DNA from: Pseudo-nitzschia pungens
Lineage: Eukaryota > Bacillariophyta > Bacillariophyceae > Bacillariales > Bacillariaceae
DNA length: 64,000 bases
Direction of reading: 5' to 3'
NCBI GenBank assembly: GCA_037355855.1
Contig: CM074760.1
Span: 6,626,501-6,690,500 of the forward strand
Below the pieces are notes generated by a model, which was not told the DNA's origin, ran no database searches, and saw only the letters and a program-made list of their open reading frames with translations. Below, piece after piece: positions 38,853-49,593 of this stretch. How positions within the stretch are numbered: the stretch's first letter is position 1; each line of letters begins with the position of its first letter. The position numbers and the translations under genes are program-made.

Positions 38853-40659
38853 TGCGAGATATCGTGTCGGTTATCAATCGTGCCCGTCGGTCTCACCTTT
38901 GTTGCTATTGCTATTGCTATTGCTATTGCTATTGTTATGGCTATTTCGGTGATACTTTAGCTCGTCGAAGCGTTCCCGATCGATTCGATTCTCGGTGACC
39001 TGGGTGTTGTTTTGATCCGCTGTTGCGTTTGTTGGCTACGTACAGTTATAATTCCACTGTCGTGTAGTGTCGGTGGGTTGACTTTTAGCTCACAGCGCCA
39101 CAATAGCGTCTCTCTCTCTCTCTCTCTCTTGGGGGATACCTCTAGCGTTGAACCGCCGGGTCTTGGAGCTGTGTGTTGCCGTAGGTCGGGTCCAGGCAGC
39201 GGACACTCGCGCGATTGGAGTGCGTAGAGAGAGGATCTGAGGGGTGACTCCCGACTGAAAAACTAACTAAATAAAATTGTCAAGAGACTCACTCCGCGTG
39301 ACAAACAGCAGTCATCGCCAACGGCTGTCTTGGCGCGGGGCCAGGGAAATATATATGAATTTCATAGCTAGAGCAAGAGAATTTAACGGAAGGACATGCC
39401 CGTCGCATCGTAAGTTAGCAACGGATAGAAGCGAATCACGTAAGATTTATGGTAATACCACTGACAGGAAGGCAATAATTATGAGGGACTCTCATACGAC
39501 TAATCGCCAGCCGTCTTTATTGGACCACGATGATAATTGCTGTATCTATTTTTTTTCGGTTCTACTGGAACAAGAAATTTCGATGTTCAGAATTCAAAGC
39601 ATTCTCCGCAATAATAGTAAATCGGAGTTGGCATTGATTTTTGTACCAGAAACGACCGGGAATCCTCCGGAGTTAATCTCATTTTTTAGTTTGTACGGTA
39701 AGTTACAGAACTGTTCCTTCCGAGAGTCGCGCCGCAGTTTCAATCACCAAAGCTTGGCGCATTGCATTCCTTTCGAAGAGCGACTGACTCTGCTTCCGCT
39801 TCGAACGGATGGAAAATGTCAATACTGTACCGCCTGTAAATACCAGGTAGTATATGCCGCATATCGGGGTACAATTGCGTTACTGTAACAGGGACGCCAA
39901 CGGCAAGGGTGGTTTTGTCATGCACCTGATTCTCTTTCACACTATCTCTCGAGATTGATAACAATAGCCATACTGTTCCGTAACATTTATGCATTCCCTC
40001 GCTTTCGGTGCATCGTTCAACGCCAAGGCTACGAATGGGATCCGGCGCAGAGTGCGATTATCCGACACCTTCCTGCAGCCAGAATTCAGAAACTCGGAAC
40101 GAAACAAACCGAGACGACGGATCCGACGTTTTGCTCGCAACACGATCCCTCGTCCCTTCTGTTTCTCCTTGTGCGAAGCAAAATGCTTTTGCGTTTTGCG
40201 AAGCAGTAGCAAAACTCCACGCGAACGAATCGATCGGTTGCCAGTATTGGCTCCTATCCAAACGCGGAACCTTGGAGCAACCGACGACCGACTCGGCACG
40301 CAGTCTTTTGCTCCCGCGGAAGGGTCGCATCCGAATCGATACGCAACTGTTTTGTATTGGAATCGCGGCTCGGCGCGAGTTGGCGTGGCTTCGCATATCA
40401 TGGCATGGCATGGCATGGCATGGTACGGAGCAATGTCAGAACTTTGGAGAGTCATTGTGGCAACCATGGTTGGTTGCGCTGTTCGTTTCGTTCCGAGCAT
40501 CGTTTGGGTGGTGTCTCTTACTAAACTAGGTGCATCCACCAACCAACCAACCAACCAACCAAATCTCCGCTGTCGGTGGTCGAAACACCGCCCGCCAAAA
40601 GCGAAACGTTGTCAAACTCGTGCGTCGCCCCCGTTGCGCGTCCACGAGAGACACGACAC
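38853..40659. other. Intergenic region with microsatellites, no gene supported
   Basis: A gctatt/attgct repeat lies at about 38905-38945, a (ct)n tract at 39108-39129, a (ggcat)n tract at about 40400-40425 and a (ccaa)n tract at about 40539-40562. Open frames on both strands (for example 39277-39888 and 39937-40554) look like chance. A minus-strand extension of the next gene was considered but its C terminus looks complete. Confidence 0.4.
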
Positions 40660-41813
40660 TCACGGCCCAAAGTCGTCGAGGCGACAAAACTGCGTCCGCG
40701 CTACCTCCCAAAACACGGCGCGCTGGCATTGGGCGTTGCTTCCGGCGTTGCGGCTGCCGCGGTCCGACCGGACCAGATCGATCAAGCAGAATTCCCCGTT
40801 GCGCCGGAGGCTTCCCGGAACCACCACCGCCGGACCCGATCCGGCGTCGTCCTCCTCCGCCTCCGCATCGGATCTCGCGCTCGCGCTCGCGCTCGCTCCG
40901 GCGGCGGCGGCGATTTCCAGCACGCAATGGTCGCGCACAAAGGAAGAACCGGATGCCGCAACGCGATCTCGATGGTTGCCCCCGGGCGTCCGGGGGGAAC
41001 CCGTGTTCAACACGATGGATTGAAACAACCGTTGACGGGCGGCGGGATCGGAGGATTCGGTCGGATGATCGTCCTCTTCGCTCGCGCTCCTTTTGCTGCC
41101 GCGTGCTGGTTCGGCCCGTTCGGTGCCACCGGACGATTCCCCGCGTGCCGACGAGGGAAAGGCCGAGCGCAAAATGGCTTCGAGGCCGCAATTTGCGCCG
41201 TTCTCTCCCGCACCGTTTTTGTCGTTGCCATTGCCGTTGCTGTTGCCATTGCCGTTGTCATCGCATCGATTGGTTCCGGTTTTTGTACGGGACCCAAGAA
41301 CTCCCCCGATGCCCAGTCCGTCGAGCAGGGGCAACCACCGATGGGCCAGATCCAGCGAATTGGAGGTCAACCGCCGGTATCGGTACTCTTGCGTTTGGCG
41401 CTGTTGTTGCGTGTGCCTTTGGCTTTGTCGTTGCGTTTGCCGTTGCCCCGGCGCTTCGGGGTGCAGATCGTCGCAGAGGTAGACGACCCGGCAGACGATC
41501 GATTCGAGCTGCGCCAGGGCCGCCGTGATCAATCCCAGCCGGGCGGAAAATTCTTCCGGGCCGCCCACCCCCGATCGGACACGACGGCGGTGCCGAGGGG
41601 GCTGGTCGTACCCGCTGGAGTGGTGGTTGTAGTTGTAGTTGTAGTTGTAGCTGTGCGTGTCGTTGTGATCGTCGTTGTCGTTGTCGCTGCCATTGTGTTT
41701 GCAATTCTTGACATCGCCATCGATACCACTTTTTCCCACCGGCACTTTCTGTCCCTCCTCCTTCTTATCTTCGCCGTCGTCGTTCTCGTTGCGGTTCTGG
41801 TTCTGGTTGTAGT

Positions 41814-41845
<32 letters not shown>

Positions 41846-42408
41846 TGAAACCTGGGCTGCAGCGCCGGTGGCAGCGGCACGGGGATCGGGATGGATCGGA
41901 CCGAGGGATCGTCCGTGGCAGCACCGGCATCCGCATTCCCCGGATAGGGATGGTAGGCGTGGGCCCCGGAACGAGTCCGACCGCGAACCTGTTCGACGAC
42001 CGTTCCGTTGTAGCGGTAGTCGGAGTCGCCGTCGCGGGCAAAGTCGCGGGCACCGCAGCCATGATGGTTGGTGTTGCCGCTGCGGTCCCCCGTCGTGCGC
42101 AGGATCCGATCCCGCTTTTGCTTTCCCCGATAGTAGGGGACGAGCTCGTCGCGGGGGTCATAGATTCCGTGCCGATGAGAGCTTCCGGCATTGACCGCAA
42201 CACACAAATCGACGCTGCGCTCGAGGAGGGGATTGCTGTTTTTGTTTTTGTTTTTGTTGTGGATGGCCAGGGTGCGATTGGTCGACGAGAGGAGGGGAGA
42301 CTCCGCCAAGCGAGACGCGGACGCCAGATCGAAGTCCGAGACCACGAGGATGCGGATCGTCGTCGTCGTCGTCGTCGTTGTCGTCGTCGTCGTCGGTGTC
42401 GATGTCAT
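40660..42408 (-). CDS. Uncharacterised protein, possible phosphoesterase-like N terminus
   Basis: 582 aa, single exon, ATG at 42408. After a Thr tract the protein opens with IRILVVSDFDLASASRLAES, a beta-strand with D-x-D like that of metallophosphoesterases, then DLCVAVNAG and ELVPYYRGKQKRDR. The second ordered block is GLITAALAQLESIVCRVVYL, followed after a Gln/Arg insert by YRRLTSNSLDLAHRWLPLLDG. It ends with PGSLRRNGEFCLIDLV and FWEVARTQFCRLDDFG. These blocks look conserved, but the later metal ligands (GNHD, GHxH) are missing, so enzyme activity is doubtful. About 60% is low complexity (Asn, Asp, Tyr-Asn, Glu-Asp repeats). The plus strand also has a 640-codon frame here, but it is Val/Arg-rich and tracks the complement of Asn/Asp codons; I judge the minus strand real. 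Inverted (ccaa)n tracts flank the gene. Confidence 0.55.
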
Positions 42409-42810
42409 CGCTGCACTCTCGTTGGGATGATCAATCGATTGATTGACTCGGGTTGGTTGTACGTATGCGACAACCGCTCACGGGTATCTTTGCAGTGATA
42501 GTAATGATAACGGTGTGTCTCTGTAGAATAATATTAAAAAGGCGTTGATTCGTTGGTTGGTTGGTTGGTTGGTGTTTCGTGGACGGTATGGAAGCAAAGA
42601 TGTAACCTTACTTGCAGTACGGTACAGCAGTTATTTTACTACCAATTTCGAAATTGCATGTCGGTTCGGCGAGCTTGTTGCCGTTCTTCTAACAGTGGTC
42701 TTGCATACGGTACAAGGTAACCTTACCCGGTAAATCTTACCAGTAATCCTCACTTGTACCGGAAGAGGAGTGAAAGAATGGGATGCATCTGATTTCTGTA
42801 CCGTACCGTA
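42409..42810. other. 5' flank with (ggtt)n tract
   Basis: A (ggtt)n run at about 42553-42573 mirrors the (ccaa)n run at 40539-40562 on the other side of the minus-strand gene. gtaaccttac-type motifs occur at about 42603 and 42717. No gene seen. Confidence 0.5.
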
Positions 42811-43631
42811 GTAGTGACAGGGGTGATAATAGAAAGGGGTGCGCCACTGCGCGAAGGAAAAAATTACCTATGCGTGGGACAAATAACAAAACCTGTACCT
42901 GAGAATTTTTTTCATTTTTGTTTTTAACTAACAAACACTAGTTAAAATACCTTAACTTCAGATAGCAATAACTCAGTCAAAAATCAATTCTAATCTTTAT
43001 TTCAAATACCTGCATTATAGTTTAAACTGTTTTAAACAAGAATATTCAATAAAAATGAGGTTTTGAACGAGTATAAGGTCATCTATTACTGATACAAGAT
43101 TGTAGGCCATTTTTTTCTTCAGACGTGCTACAAATTGTCAGTCATGCACCCGACTTCTCCAGTCATGCACCGAAATTTCCCAGTCATGCACCGAAATTTG
43201 CCAGTCATGCACCGAAATTCGCCAGTCATGCACCCGAAAAGGCCGTAAATCAATCATATGTTTCATACCTAAGACAGGTATCTTTTGCGAAAAAAGCCAA
43301 AAAAGGCCTACAACCTTGTATCAGTAATAGATGACCTTATACTCGTTCAAAACCTCATTTTTATTGAATATTCTTGTTTAAAACAGTTTAAACTATAATG
43401 CAGGTATTTGAAATAAAGATTAGAATTGATTTTTGACTGAGTTATTGCTATCTGAAGTTAAGGTATTTTAACTAGTGTTTGTTAGTTAAAAACAAAAATG
43501 AAAAAAATTCTCAGGTACAGGTTTTGTTATTTGTCCCACGCATAGGTAATTTTTTTTCAGATTTGAATGGAGTTTTTGTACGAGTGCGCGGATCGTGGCG
43601 CACCCCTCTCTATTATGACCCCTGGTAGTGA
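42811..43631. mobile_element. hAT-like non-autonomous element with about 300-bp inverted repeats
   Basis: The direct repeat gtagtga (42811-42817 and 43625-43631) flanks 42818-43624 (807 bp). Termini are CAGGGG…CCCCTG, the CAGGG start typical of hAT elements, whose duplications are usually 8 bp. The left arm 42818-43116 and right arm 43301-43624 are almost perfectly complementary for about 250 bp, for example ctattactgatacaag at 43084-43099 against its complement at 43315-43330. The right arm has about 30 extra bases near its end. The 184-bp centre carries a five-copy 21-bp array. No transposase. The near-perfect arms imply a recent origin or arm homogenisation. Confidence 0.88.
43139..43243 (+). 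repeat. Five tandem 21-bp units in the element core
   Basis: cagtcatgcaccgaaatttgc occurs five times head to tail (first and last with cacccga). The multiple of three gives a repeated frame (SHAPKFA…), but there is no gene context. It is the unique core of the hAT-like element and not a CRISPR array: there are no spacers. Confidence 0.9.
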
Positions 43632-44621
43632 TGATCTTACTCGTACGAGTACGAGTAAGTTAACCTTATCTCGTACAAGTAAACCTTATGCAGAAGGCAC
43701 CCTCTGTCTTGTGTCCGATGATGGGTCTTTACTCTAGAAGGATTGTGCACAACAACATGTGCTTCGGACATACCGGTAAGCCTTACCTTACTCTCGAATT
43801 TTACCGTACCGGTATTAGCAAAAAGAGGGGGGAAATCAAGAGTTTTTAGGGGTACAAGTACGTTACCAGTACACCACCGATAGATAATACGGACGGAGGT
43901 CTACGGAAGTTACTTGTAACGGTACGAAGTACAAACGGTACGAGTAAACGTACAACATACCGTTTTCGCGATCCTATCCCTACAGCTTGTAAGACTTACT
44001 GCTGGCAACGAATGACAGACACGTGACACCATCAAAGAGTCAGGGGGGATCTCTCCTAAGGACTTTGATTGAAGACAACATCATTGAAAAGCGAGATGAA
44101 GTTCTCACAGCCCCCCCCCTTTTCATTGACTTCGAAAGGATCCGTCTACGGTAAGGTAACTTATTGCATCCAAATCTTGTGAGAAAGGCATCATCGATCA
44201 TCGCTTTGGTTGTCGGTTACGGTGGGACGTGGGACGGATCATGCGACATCCGATTGTTTGACTGATCCATTACAATACTCTCCGGCACTGGTGCTGCTAG
44301 TGGTAACCTTACTTACCCAGTACATAGGCACCGAGCATTGTTGTTGCTCTTGTCTCTCGTTCTCTTCATCTTTGTCAAGGCTTCACCCATCTACACATAT
44401 TATCTCCAATCGAAGCAAGCAAGAAAACAAACAAACAAACAACCAAAACCCGAGAACGGTTGCTACTGCAATCGAAAACAAAAGATAGAAACTACGCCCC
44501 GTCGTCGAACAACACTCCGGACCGTGTCTGCGGAACGAACGATCTGCCTACCGTGCGTACTCGTGTTTTGCACGTGTAGAATACGAAAAACAACAATAGC
44601 AACAAGAAAAACAACACAACA
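43632..44621. other. Intergenic region, 5' flank of PIP kinase
   Basis: Dense in gtaaccttac / gtaaggtaac and tacgagtacgag motifs (about 43640-43690, 43780-43815, 43905-43965, 44150-44165, 44300-44320). A cccccccc run lies at about 44111. A (caaa)n tract lies at about 44428-44446. The last 150 bases are probably 5' UTR. No gene seen. Confidence 0.5.
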
Positions 44622-47072
44622 ATGTTTCTGCACGGTCTGCTGAACGGATTCGCGGTGGCGGCGGCGATCGTTGCCACTCTCCGGGCCGGATCCCGGGCCC
44701 TGTTCATTTCCCAAAACGGAGCCATTGGGTTGGTGGACGGGCCGACCATTGCTCCGCCCCACGAAACCACCAACCCCGCCGCTTCCAACAGCAGCAGCAG
44801 CAGCAGCAGTTCCGGTTCCAGCAGTCGGTACAACCCGGCACTCTACGAGATTTCCGAGAATTTCAAGCACTGCGTCCGGATCGCGTCGTCGCTCCCGACC
44901 GGAAGCTACAAACACCTGGCCCACGATCGGCCGGTGGTGGTCGATTCGGAACCGAGCGCGGACGACGACTCGAAAACGCAAAAGCAACAAAAACAGCGGG
45001 AAAAGGACTCCGGAATGACGGACGGGGTCGTGGCGCGATTCCTCGGGGCAAAGGTGCGACTCGCCGAGGTTCTGGAAACGGACCAGAAACAGAGGCAGCT
45101 CAAAGAACGGATCCAGAGGCGAAAGGATCCCTTTGCCAGGGGATCGTCGGGTGGAAGCGGTGGTTACACGCTGGGGTACGCTCCCTACGAACCCAAGACC
45201 TTTTCCGCCTTGTCATCGGGGAACGCGAACAACGACAAAGACGATGGCGATGACGATGACAACGGCCGAGATGGCACCCTAGGTTCGGAGGCGGCGGCGG
45301 CAGAAGCGGACTCCGGCACCGCGACCGTGCCGGAAACCACGACCAATCGCGCGGCTTTGCTCTGGAAAACGACGCGATCCTCCGTCTCCTCGGGACTGGG
45401 GAGGTTGCCGTCGATCCAACTGCCCCGCCGATTGTTGTTCCGATGGAAAGCGAGCAAGGACCGAGAGCTTTGGGACGACGACGACGAAAGCAACGAGGAT
45501 TCGGACTCGGTTTTGGATTCGGCGGGAGCATCCATGTGGGACTACGGCAGGGCCACCGAAGCGGATTGGTTCTACAACGTCCGGACCTCTCCCACCACCC
45601 ACCGGAGGCGCCTGGCCCAGCTGACGGCCTACTGCCCAAAGGTCTTCGGGCACCTCCGGAAATCCGTCTTTGGAATCCCGGAAGAAAACTACCTGGCCTC
45701 GATCCTGTCGTCGCCCCTGGTCTCCTTCCAATCCAATTCCAAGGGGGCGGCCCGGGCCGGGGGGGTCTTTTTGTTCACCAGCGACGGGGCCTACCTCATC
45801 AAGACCATTCCGGAGCGCGAAAAAAAGACGTTCCTGGCGATGCTGCCCGGGTACCACAAGCACATGAGGCGGTACGGCAAGTCCTCCCTGCTGACCCGGT
45901 TTTGCGGCATGTACGGGATCACCATCCAGGAAGAAGACCGAGACGACGCGGCACCGGCCGCGGATGCGGATGCGGTGGAAGGATCGTCGGGTCCGACGCT
46001 CTCGGCCGGTTCCTCCGGGGACGGGAACGGGGACGGGGACGACACCGGCGCGTCGGCTCTCGAGTCCTTTGCCCCGGCCCGGAAGGAGTACACCTTTGTG
46101 GTCATGAACGCCGTATTCCCGGCCGAATCCGACAAGTTCATTTCGGAACGATTCGATCTCAAGGGATCCACCGTCGGCAGGGAGGTCTCCCTCGAGGAAT
46201 TGAAAAAAAAGGGAAGCATGGCCGTCCTCAAGGACCTGGACCTCCAGCGGGAGGTCGACCTGGTCCGTTCGAAGCAACGCCAGCAGCACCTGAGAATGAT
46301 CACGGCGGCGACGCAATCCCAAAAATCCAGGACCCCGCGGTGGAAAACAACGACGACGACGACGAAAACGCATCGCGCGAACCTCGACGACGACCGCACC
46401 GGTTTCACGATAGGGGCTACCGCCAAGGCAGCGCTGCTGGCGCAGCTGCGAAAGGACGTTGAGTTCTTGACGGAATGCCAGGTCATGGATTACAGCCTGC
46501 TGGTGGGCGTTGTGTACCGGGACAGCCTTTTGGGGACGACCACCAGCAGCAGCAACGAAAAGCGCCTGCTGACCCGGGAAATGGTCCAAAGCCTCCGGAA
46601 ACAGGATCGGGTCCTCCAGCAGCTGGAGGGTTCGGCTCCTACCGCTTCTTCTTCTTCGTCGTCGTCGTCTTCTGCGAACCGAAACCTTCCCAAACTGGAC
46701 GCCGATCTGGTGCACACCCTTTCGACACCGTTCCGGCTGCTGGCGTCGCCTCCGTTCTACGTGGCAAAATCCTCCTGGAACATTCTGCGGCGGACCCTCG
46801 ACTCGATCGTGACGGCCCCCCTCCCGTACTACGGATCGGGACACTGCGGCGTCGACGGGGGAATCCTGTCGGTCCTCCACGGCGAGCGAAACGGTCACCG
46901 CGCCATCTACTACCTGGGTCTCATCGATTTCCTGCAGCCGTGGACGACGAGAAAAGTTCTCGAACGGACCGTCAAGGGCCTCATGGGCCACGACAAGGAC
47001 GCCATCAGCGCCGTGACGCCGGAGGAGTACGCCGCGAGGTTCCTGAAGTTCCTCGACGAGCACATCCACTGA
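44622..47072 (+). CDS. Phosphatidylinositol phosphate kinase (PIP5K-type)
   Basis: 816 aa, single exon, from the first ATG. The kinase core occupies about 325-812. Landmarks are FGIPEENYLASILSSPL, then GGVFLFTSDGAYLIKTI (nucleotide loop and the Lys of YLIK) and LLTRFCGMYGI. The family signature FDLKGSTVGR follows (about 511-520), then MDYSLLVGV (M622; catalytic Asp623) and YYLGLIDFLQPW (Asp769, metal ligand). ERTVKGL and ISAVTPEEYAARF match the C-terminal end of PIPKs. The enzyme phosphorylates phosphatidylinositol phosphates to PI(4,5)P2 or a related lipid at membranes. The N-terminal 320 residues are low complexity, after a hydrophobic stretch LLNGFAVAAAIVATL (residues 4-18) that could be a signal anchor, unusual for this family. 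Acidic and Ser-rich inserts lie at about 444-485 and 668-685. The substrate-specifying activation loop is not distinguishable by eye. Confidence 0.9.
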   Translation: MFLHGLLNGFAVAAAIVATLRAGSRALFISQNGAIGLVDGPTIAPPHETTNPAASNSSSSSSSSGSSSRYNPALYEISENFKHCVRIASSLPTGSYKHLAHDRPVVVDSEPSADDDSKTQKQQKQREKDSGMTDGVVARFLGAKVRLAEVLETDQKQRQLKERIQRRKDPFARGSSGGSGGYTLGYAPYEPKTFSALSSGNANNDKDDGDDDDNGRDGTLGSEAAAAEADSGTATVPETTTNRAALLWKTTRSSVSSGLGRLPSIQLPRRLLFRWKASKDRELWDDDDESNEDSDSVLDSAGASMWDYGRATEADWFYNVRTSPTTHRRRLAQLTAYCPKVFGHLRKSVFGIPEENYLASILSSPLVSFQSNSKGAARAGGVFLFTSDGAYLIKTIPEREKKTFLAMLPGYHKHMRRYGKSSLLTRFCGMYGITIQEEDRDDAAPAADADAVEGSSGPTLSAGSSGDGNGDGDDTGASALESFAPARKEYTFVVMNAVFPAESDKFISERFDLKGSTVGREVSLEELKKKGSMAVLKDLDLQREVDLVRSKQRQQHLRMITAATQSQKSRTPRWKTTTTTTKTHRANLDDDRTGFTIGATAKAALLAQLRKDVEFLTECQVMDYSLLVGVVYRDSLLGTTTSSSNEKRLLTREMVQSLRKQDRVLQQLEGSAPTASSSSSSSSSANRNLPKLDADLVHTLSTPFRLLASPPFYVAKSSWNILRRTLDSIVTAPLPYYGSGHCGVDGGILSVLHGERNGHRAIYYLGLIDFLQPWTTRKVLERTVKGLMGHDKDAISAVTPEEYAARFLKFLDEHIH

Positions 47073-47691
47073 CGAGGGTTCGGTTTGGCCCGTCGTCCCG
47101 TCTGCGGGAGAGGAATGATCCCCGCTTCCTTTCTTCTTTCTTTCTTTCCTTCCTTCCTTTCTGTCTCCCTTCCTCCCTATCGATTGGGAGGAAACGGTGG
47201 GCAATGCGAATCAATACCGGTACCCCCCTGACACAAAGACAATGACTGCGATTCAGTATTGCTCGGTTGGTTAGCGAAGGCATGGCACTTTCTATCTAAA
47301 GTAGGCAAGCAAATGTTGCATGCCATGTCAATTGCACAGTTGCTACTATGGTCTCAGCAACCGAATGTTTTCCTCATTTACCGACATTCTGTCACTTCAA
47401 TCGCAGTTGTATGAAACAATTCCAAAACTATGATCTACAGCCATTCTGAAAAAACGCAAAATTTATAATTATTTCATAAATTGTCAAACAATCCTAATGA
47501 TATTGTACATAACATGAGTTTCTTGAACTTGCTGTCACAAAAAATGAGTCAATTCTTTCTATTGTCAATACATAGAACACAAGAATCTCCTTCAAGGTAC
47601 ATATGCAAGCATTCTTCGTTGTTGATTGCCCTGGGTCTGTCAAATAAAAAGACAACGCCCGGTAGTCGATGCTCTTGTACCCACAAAATTC
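47073..47691. other. Convergent intergenic region
   Basis: A ttcctttcttctttctttc pyrimidine tract lies at about 47126-47175, in the 3' flank of the PIP kinase. The rest is AT-rich. No gene seen. Confidence 0.5.
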
Positions 47692-49593
47692 TTAGATATC
47701 TGGATGATGTCCCAAGGACATGGCCATTGCGCTTCCCAAATTTGCAAAGGCCCAAGACGGGACCGATCCCGACATTGTGTCTTCCATATCATCCTCCCGA
47801 TCCTCCGTGGTGGATCTCCTCAGAGACGAAGAGGAGGAAGGCAATGCGGGACGCTTCTTGCAAGTGGGGCAACCAGCCGTGTAGCATTCGTTGTGGGAAT
47901 GCGATCCCGAAAGCCATCGATCAATGCAGCCCACATGGAATGAGTGATTGCAAGGAAGAACCCTGAGTCGATCTCCCTCTTTGAATGCCTCGAGGCAAAT
48001 GACGCAGACATCGTCGTTGCTTCCGGTGGATTCGGTTTCTTCCTTGTCGTCAATCGGATACAACACGTTGCTGGGGTGGTTCACATTGCTGTTCGATTTC
48101 TCCCCAGAGACCATGAGAAAACTCCATCCGTCTTCTAGCGAACGTGCCCCGCTCTTGCTGCTGCCGCTCATATGACTACCTTCTTCGTAGATTGGGGTAC
48201 ATACATGGTGATAGCTGTCATCCCCGACCTTTTCACGTTGCTTCATGTTCTTGTTGTGATCGCATGATTTGATTGGTGGAGAAAATTGTTTCTTTCGATA
48301 CGTGGTGGTGGGCAGGGTAAGAATGGAATCAACATCCAAATGGCGAGAAGCATTGCGTGTCATCCGGGCTATATCCATCTGGGTGATCTCGTAATCCAAT
48401 CGCTGCTGGATTTCTTCCCCCGAGTCATCGCTTCCGTTGTGATAGGAGGAGGGATCCAATCCACGACCTTCAGAACTTGTGGTAGCGTCGCTATTGCTGC
48501 GCCGTCTTCTCTCGTCAAGGAGCTGGTGCGCATAGTAGGCATCCGCAATCTCAGAGACGGAAACATTCATTTCCGCAAATTCTCGTTCCGTTTCCGAAGT
48601 CGGATTGTAGTCACAGCTATCTGCCGACGAGCAATCGTCGTCGTCGTCGTCGTCCGAGTCACCATCTTCGTCGGAATCAATCTGAATCGACCGATCATCC
48701 ATGGAGGAGACGAGGAATTTCAACCCACTAGTATTCCTTTTGCGGTAATAGATTTCATCGTTGTTGAAAACATAGTCATCGTAACATTCGTAATCGGCAT
48801 AGATGAGTGGAAAGAGAAGCCACGATGTCAATCTTGAGAAGATGGCATTGTATCCAGGGTTCATCAAAATCCTGTTATCGTCATAGTTATTGCTGGAGCT
48901 GTTGCTACGATTAGTGTCCTGTCTGCCATTTCCACCCAGCAGGCGTCCGTTAATGATTCTGCGCAGTAGCAGAGGAGGTGTTTTCTCGCTTGTTTCCGAC
49001 GGGAGGCTCTTTTCGACTCCCAACAACAAGGATGATAGCTGTTGGTGCCACCGACCGAGTTCCTGAAGGGAATCGGGGTTAATTCTGTGTTGAAACAAGG
49101 ACTTTCTCATAGTTCTTGTACCAGTTCTTCTGTTGCCACCATCCTTGTTCTTGTTGGAAAAGATCAAGTGGTGATAAGAAGAAAACGATGGAGGTGCATG
49201 GCGAAACCATCCCACGTAGGGAGAGTTCTTCATGGCGGGAACTGCAGATGACACCGCTGACATTCCCGAGTAAGGAGGCGAAAGCAATACCGAGGATGAG
49301 GAGGCACTTTCCGTTCTCGAGAAAAGAGATGGCAATGACGAAGCTTCCATCGAGCGGAGGCTAGTCGGGGGAGCATGCCGAAACGACCCAACGTATGGAT
49401 TGTTCTTCGTGGCTCCAAGTCTTCGTCCAATCAGAACGGACGCCGTCGAGTGAGAATGTATTGTGCGATGACGCCTCAACCTTGCCGTTGTCGAAATTCC
49501 ATGCTTGCCGTTGATACGGTTCGTAGAAGTGTTACTAGGGCAGGGAAGAGACTCGTGACGCCGGATGCGAATCGAAATATTAGGGCTTTCCAT
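47692..49593 (-). CDS. RING-H2 finger protein, probable E3 ubiquitin ligase
   Basis: 633 aa, single exon. The start is the first in-frame ATG (49593); the frame is open 20 codons further but without an ATG. A RING-H2 finger lies at about 530-578: [27 protein letters not shown] and CPTCKKRP give the C-C-C-H-H-C-C-C order with His at positions 4 and 5. A longer than usual spacer ([13 protein letters not shown]) lies before the last Cys pair. Such fingers recruit E2 enzymes for substrate ubiquitination. Upstream, [13 protein letters not shown] and [13 protein letters not shown] form a 13-residue duplication at about 65-135. There are Asp/Ser-rich acidic segments and hydrophobic stretches near [17 protein letters not shown], so a membrane-anchored ligase is possible. 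The substrate is unknown. Confidence 0.82.
   Translation of the reverse strand: MESPNISIRIRRHESLPCPSNTSTNRINGKHGISTTARLRRHRTIHSHSTASVLIGRRLGATKNNPYVGSFRHAPPTSLRSMEASSLPSLFSRTESASSSSVLLSPPYSGMSAVSSAVPAMKNSPYVGWFRHAPPSFSSYHHLIFSNKNKDGGNRRTGTRTMRKSLFQHRINPDSLQELGRWHQQLSSLLLGVEKSLPSETSEKTPPLLLRRIINGRLLGGNGRQDTNRSNSSSNNYDDNRILMNPGYNAIFSRLTSWLLFPLIYADYECYDDYVFNNDEIYYRKRNTSGLKFLVSSMDDRSIQIDSDEDGDSDDDDDDDCSSADSCDYNPTSETEREFAEMNVSVSEIADAYYAHQLLDERRRRSNSDATTSSEGRGLDPSSYHNGSDDSGEEIQQRLDYEITQMDIARMTRNASRHLDVDSILTLPTTTYRKKQFSPPIKSCDHNKNMKQREKVGDDSYHHVCTPIYEEGSHMSGSSKSGARSLEDGWSFLMVSGEKSNSNVNHPSNVLYPIDDKEETESTGSNDDVCVICLEAFKEGDRLRVLPCNHSFHVGCIDRWLSGSHSHNECYTAGCPTCKKRPALPSSSSSLRRSTTEDREDDMEDTMSGSVPSWAFANLGSAMAMSLGHHPDI

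Noticed and set aside
39277..40554. Several frames of 130-200 codons between the two minus-strand genes
   Set aside because: No family resemblance, no consistent strand, and microsatellites run through them.
40576..42498. 640-codon plus-strand frame opposite the minus-strand gene
   Set aside because: Composition is Val/Arg/Ala runs that mirror Asn/Asp/Thr codons of the other strand; no domain recognisable. Still, this is the least certain strand choice in the window.
43139..43243. CRISPR-like spaced repeat
   Set aside because: The 21-bp units are contiguous with no unique spacers, in a eukaryotic transposon core.
45279..47204. 641-codon minus-strand frame opposite the PIP kinase
   Set aside because: Arg/Gly-rich shadow of a GC-rich gene whose plus strand has all PIPK motifs.
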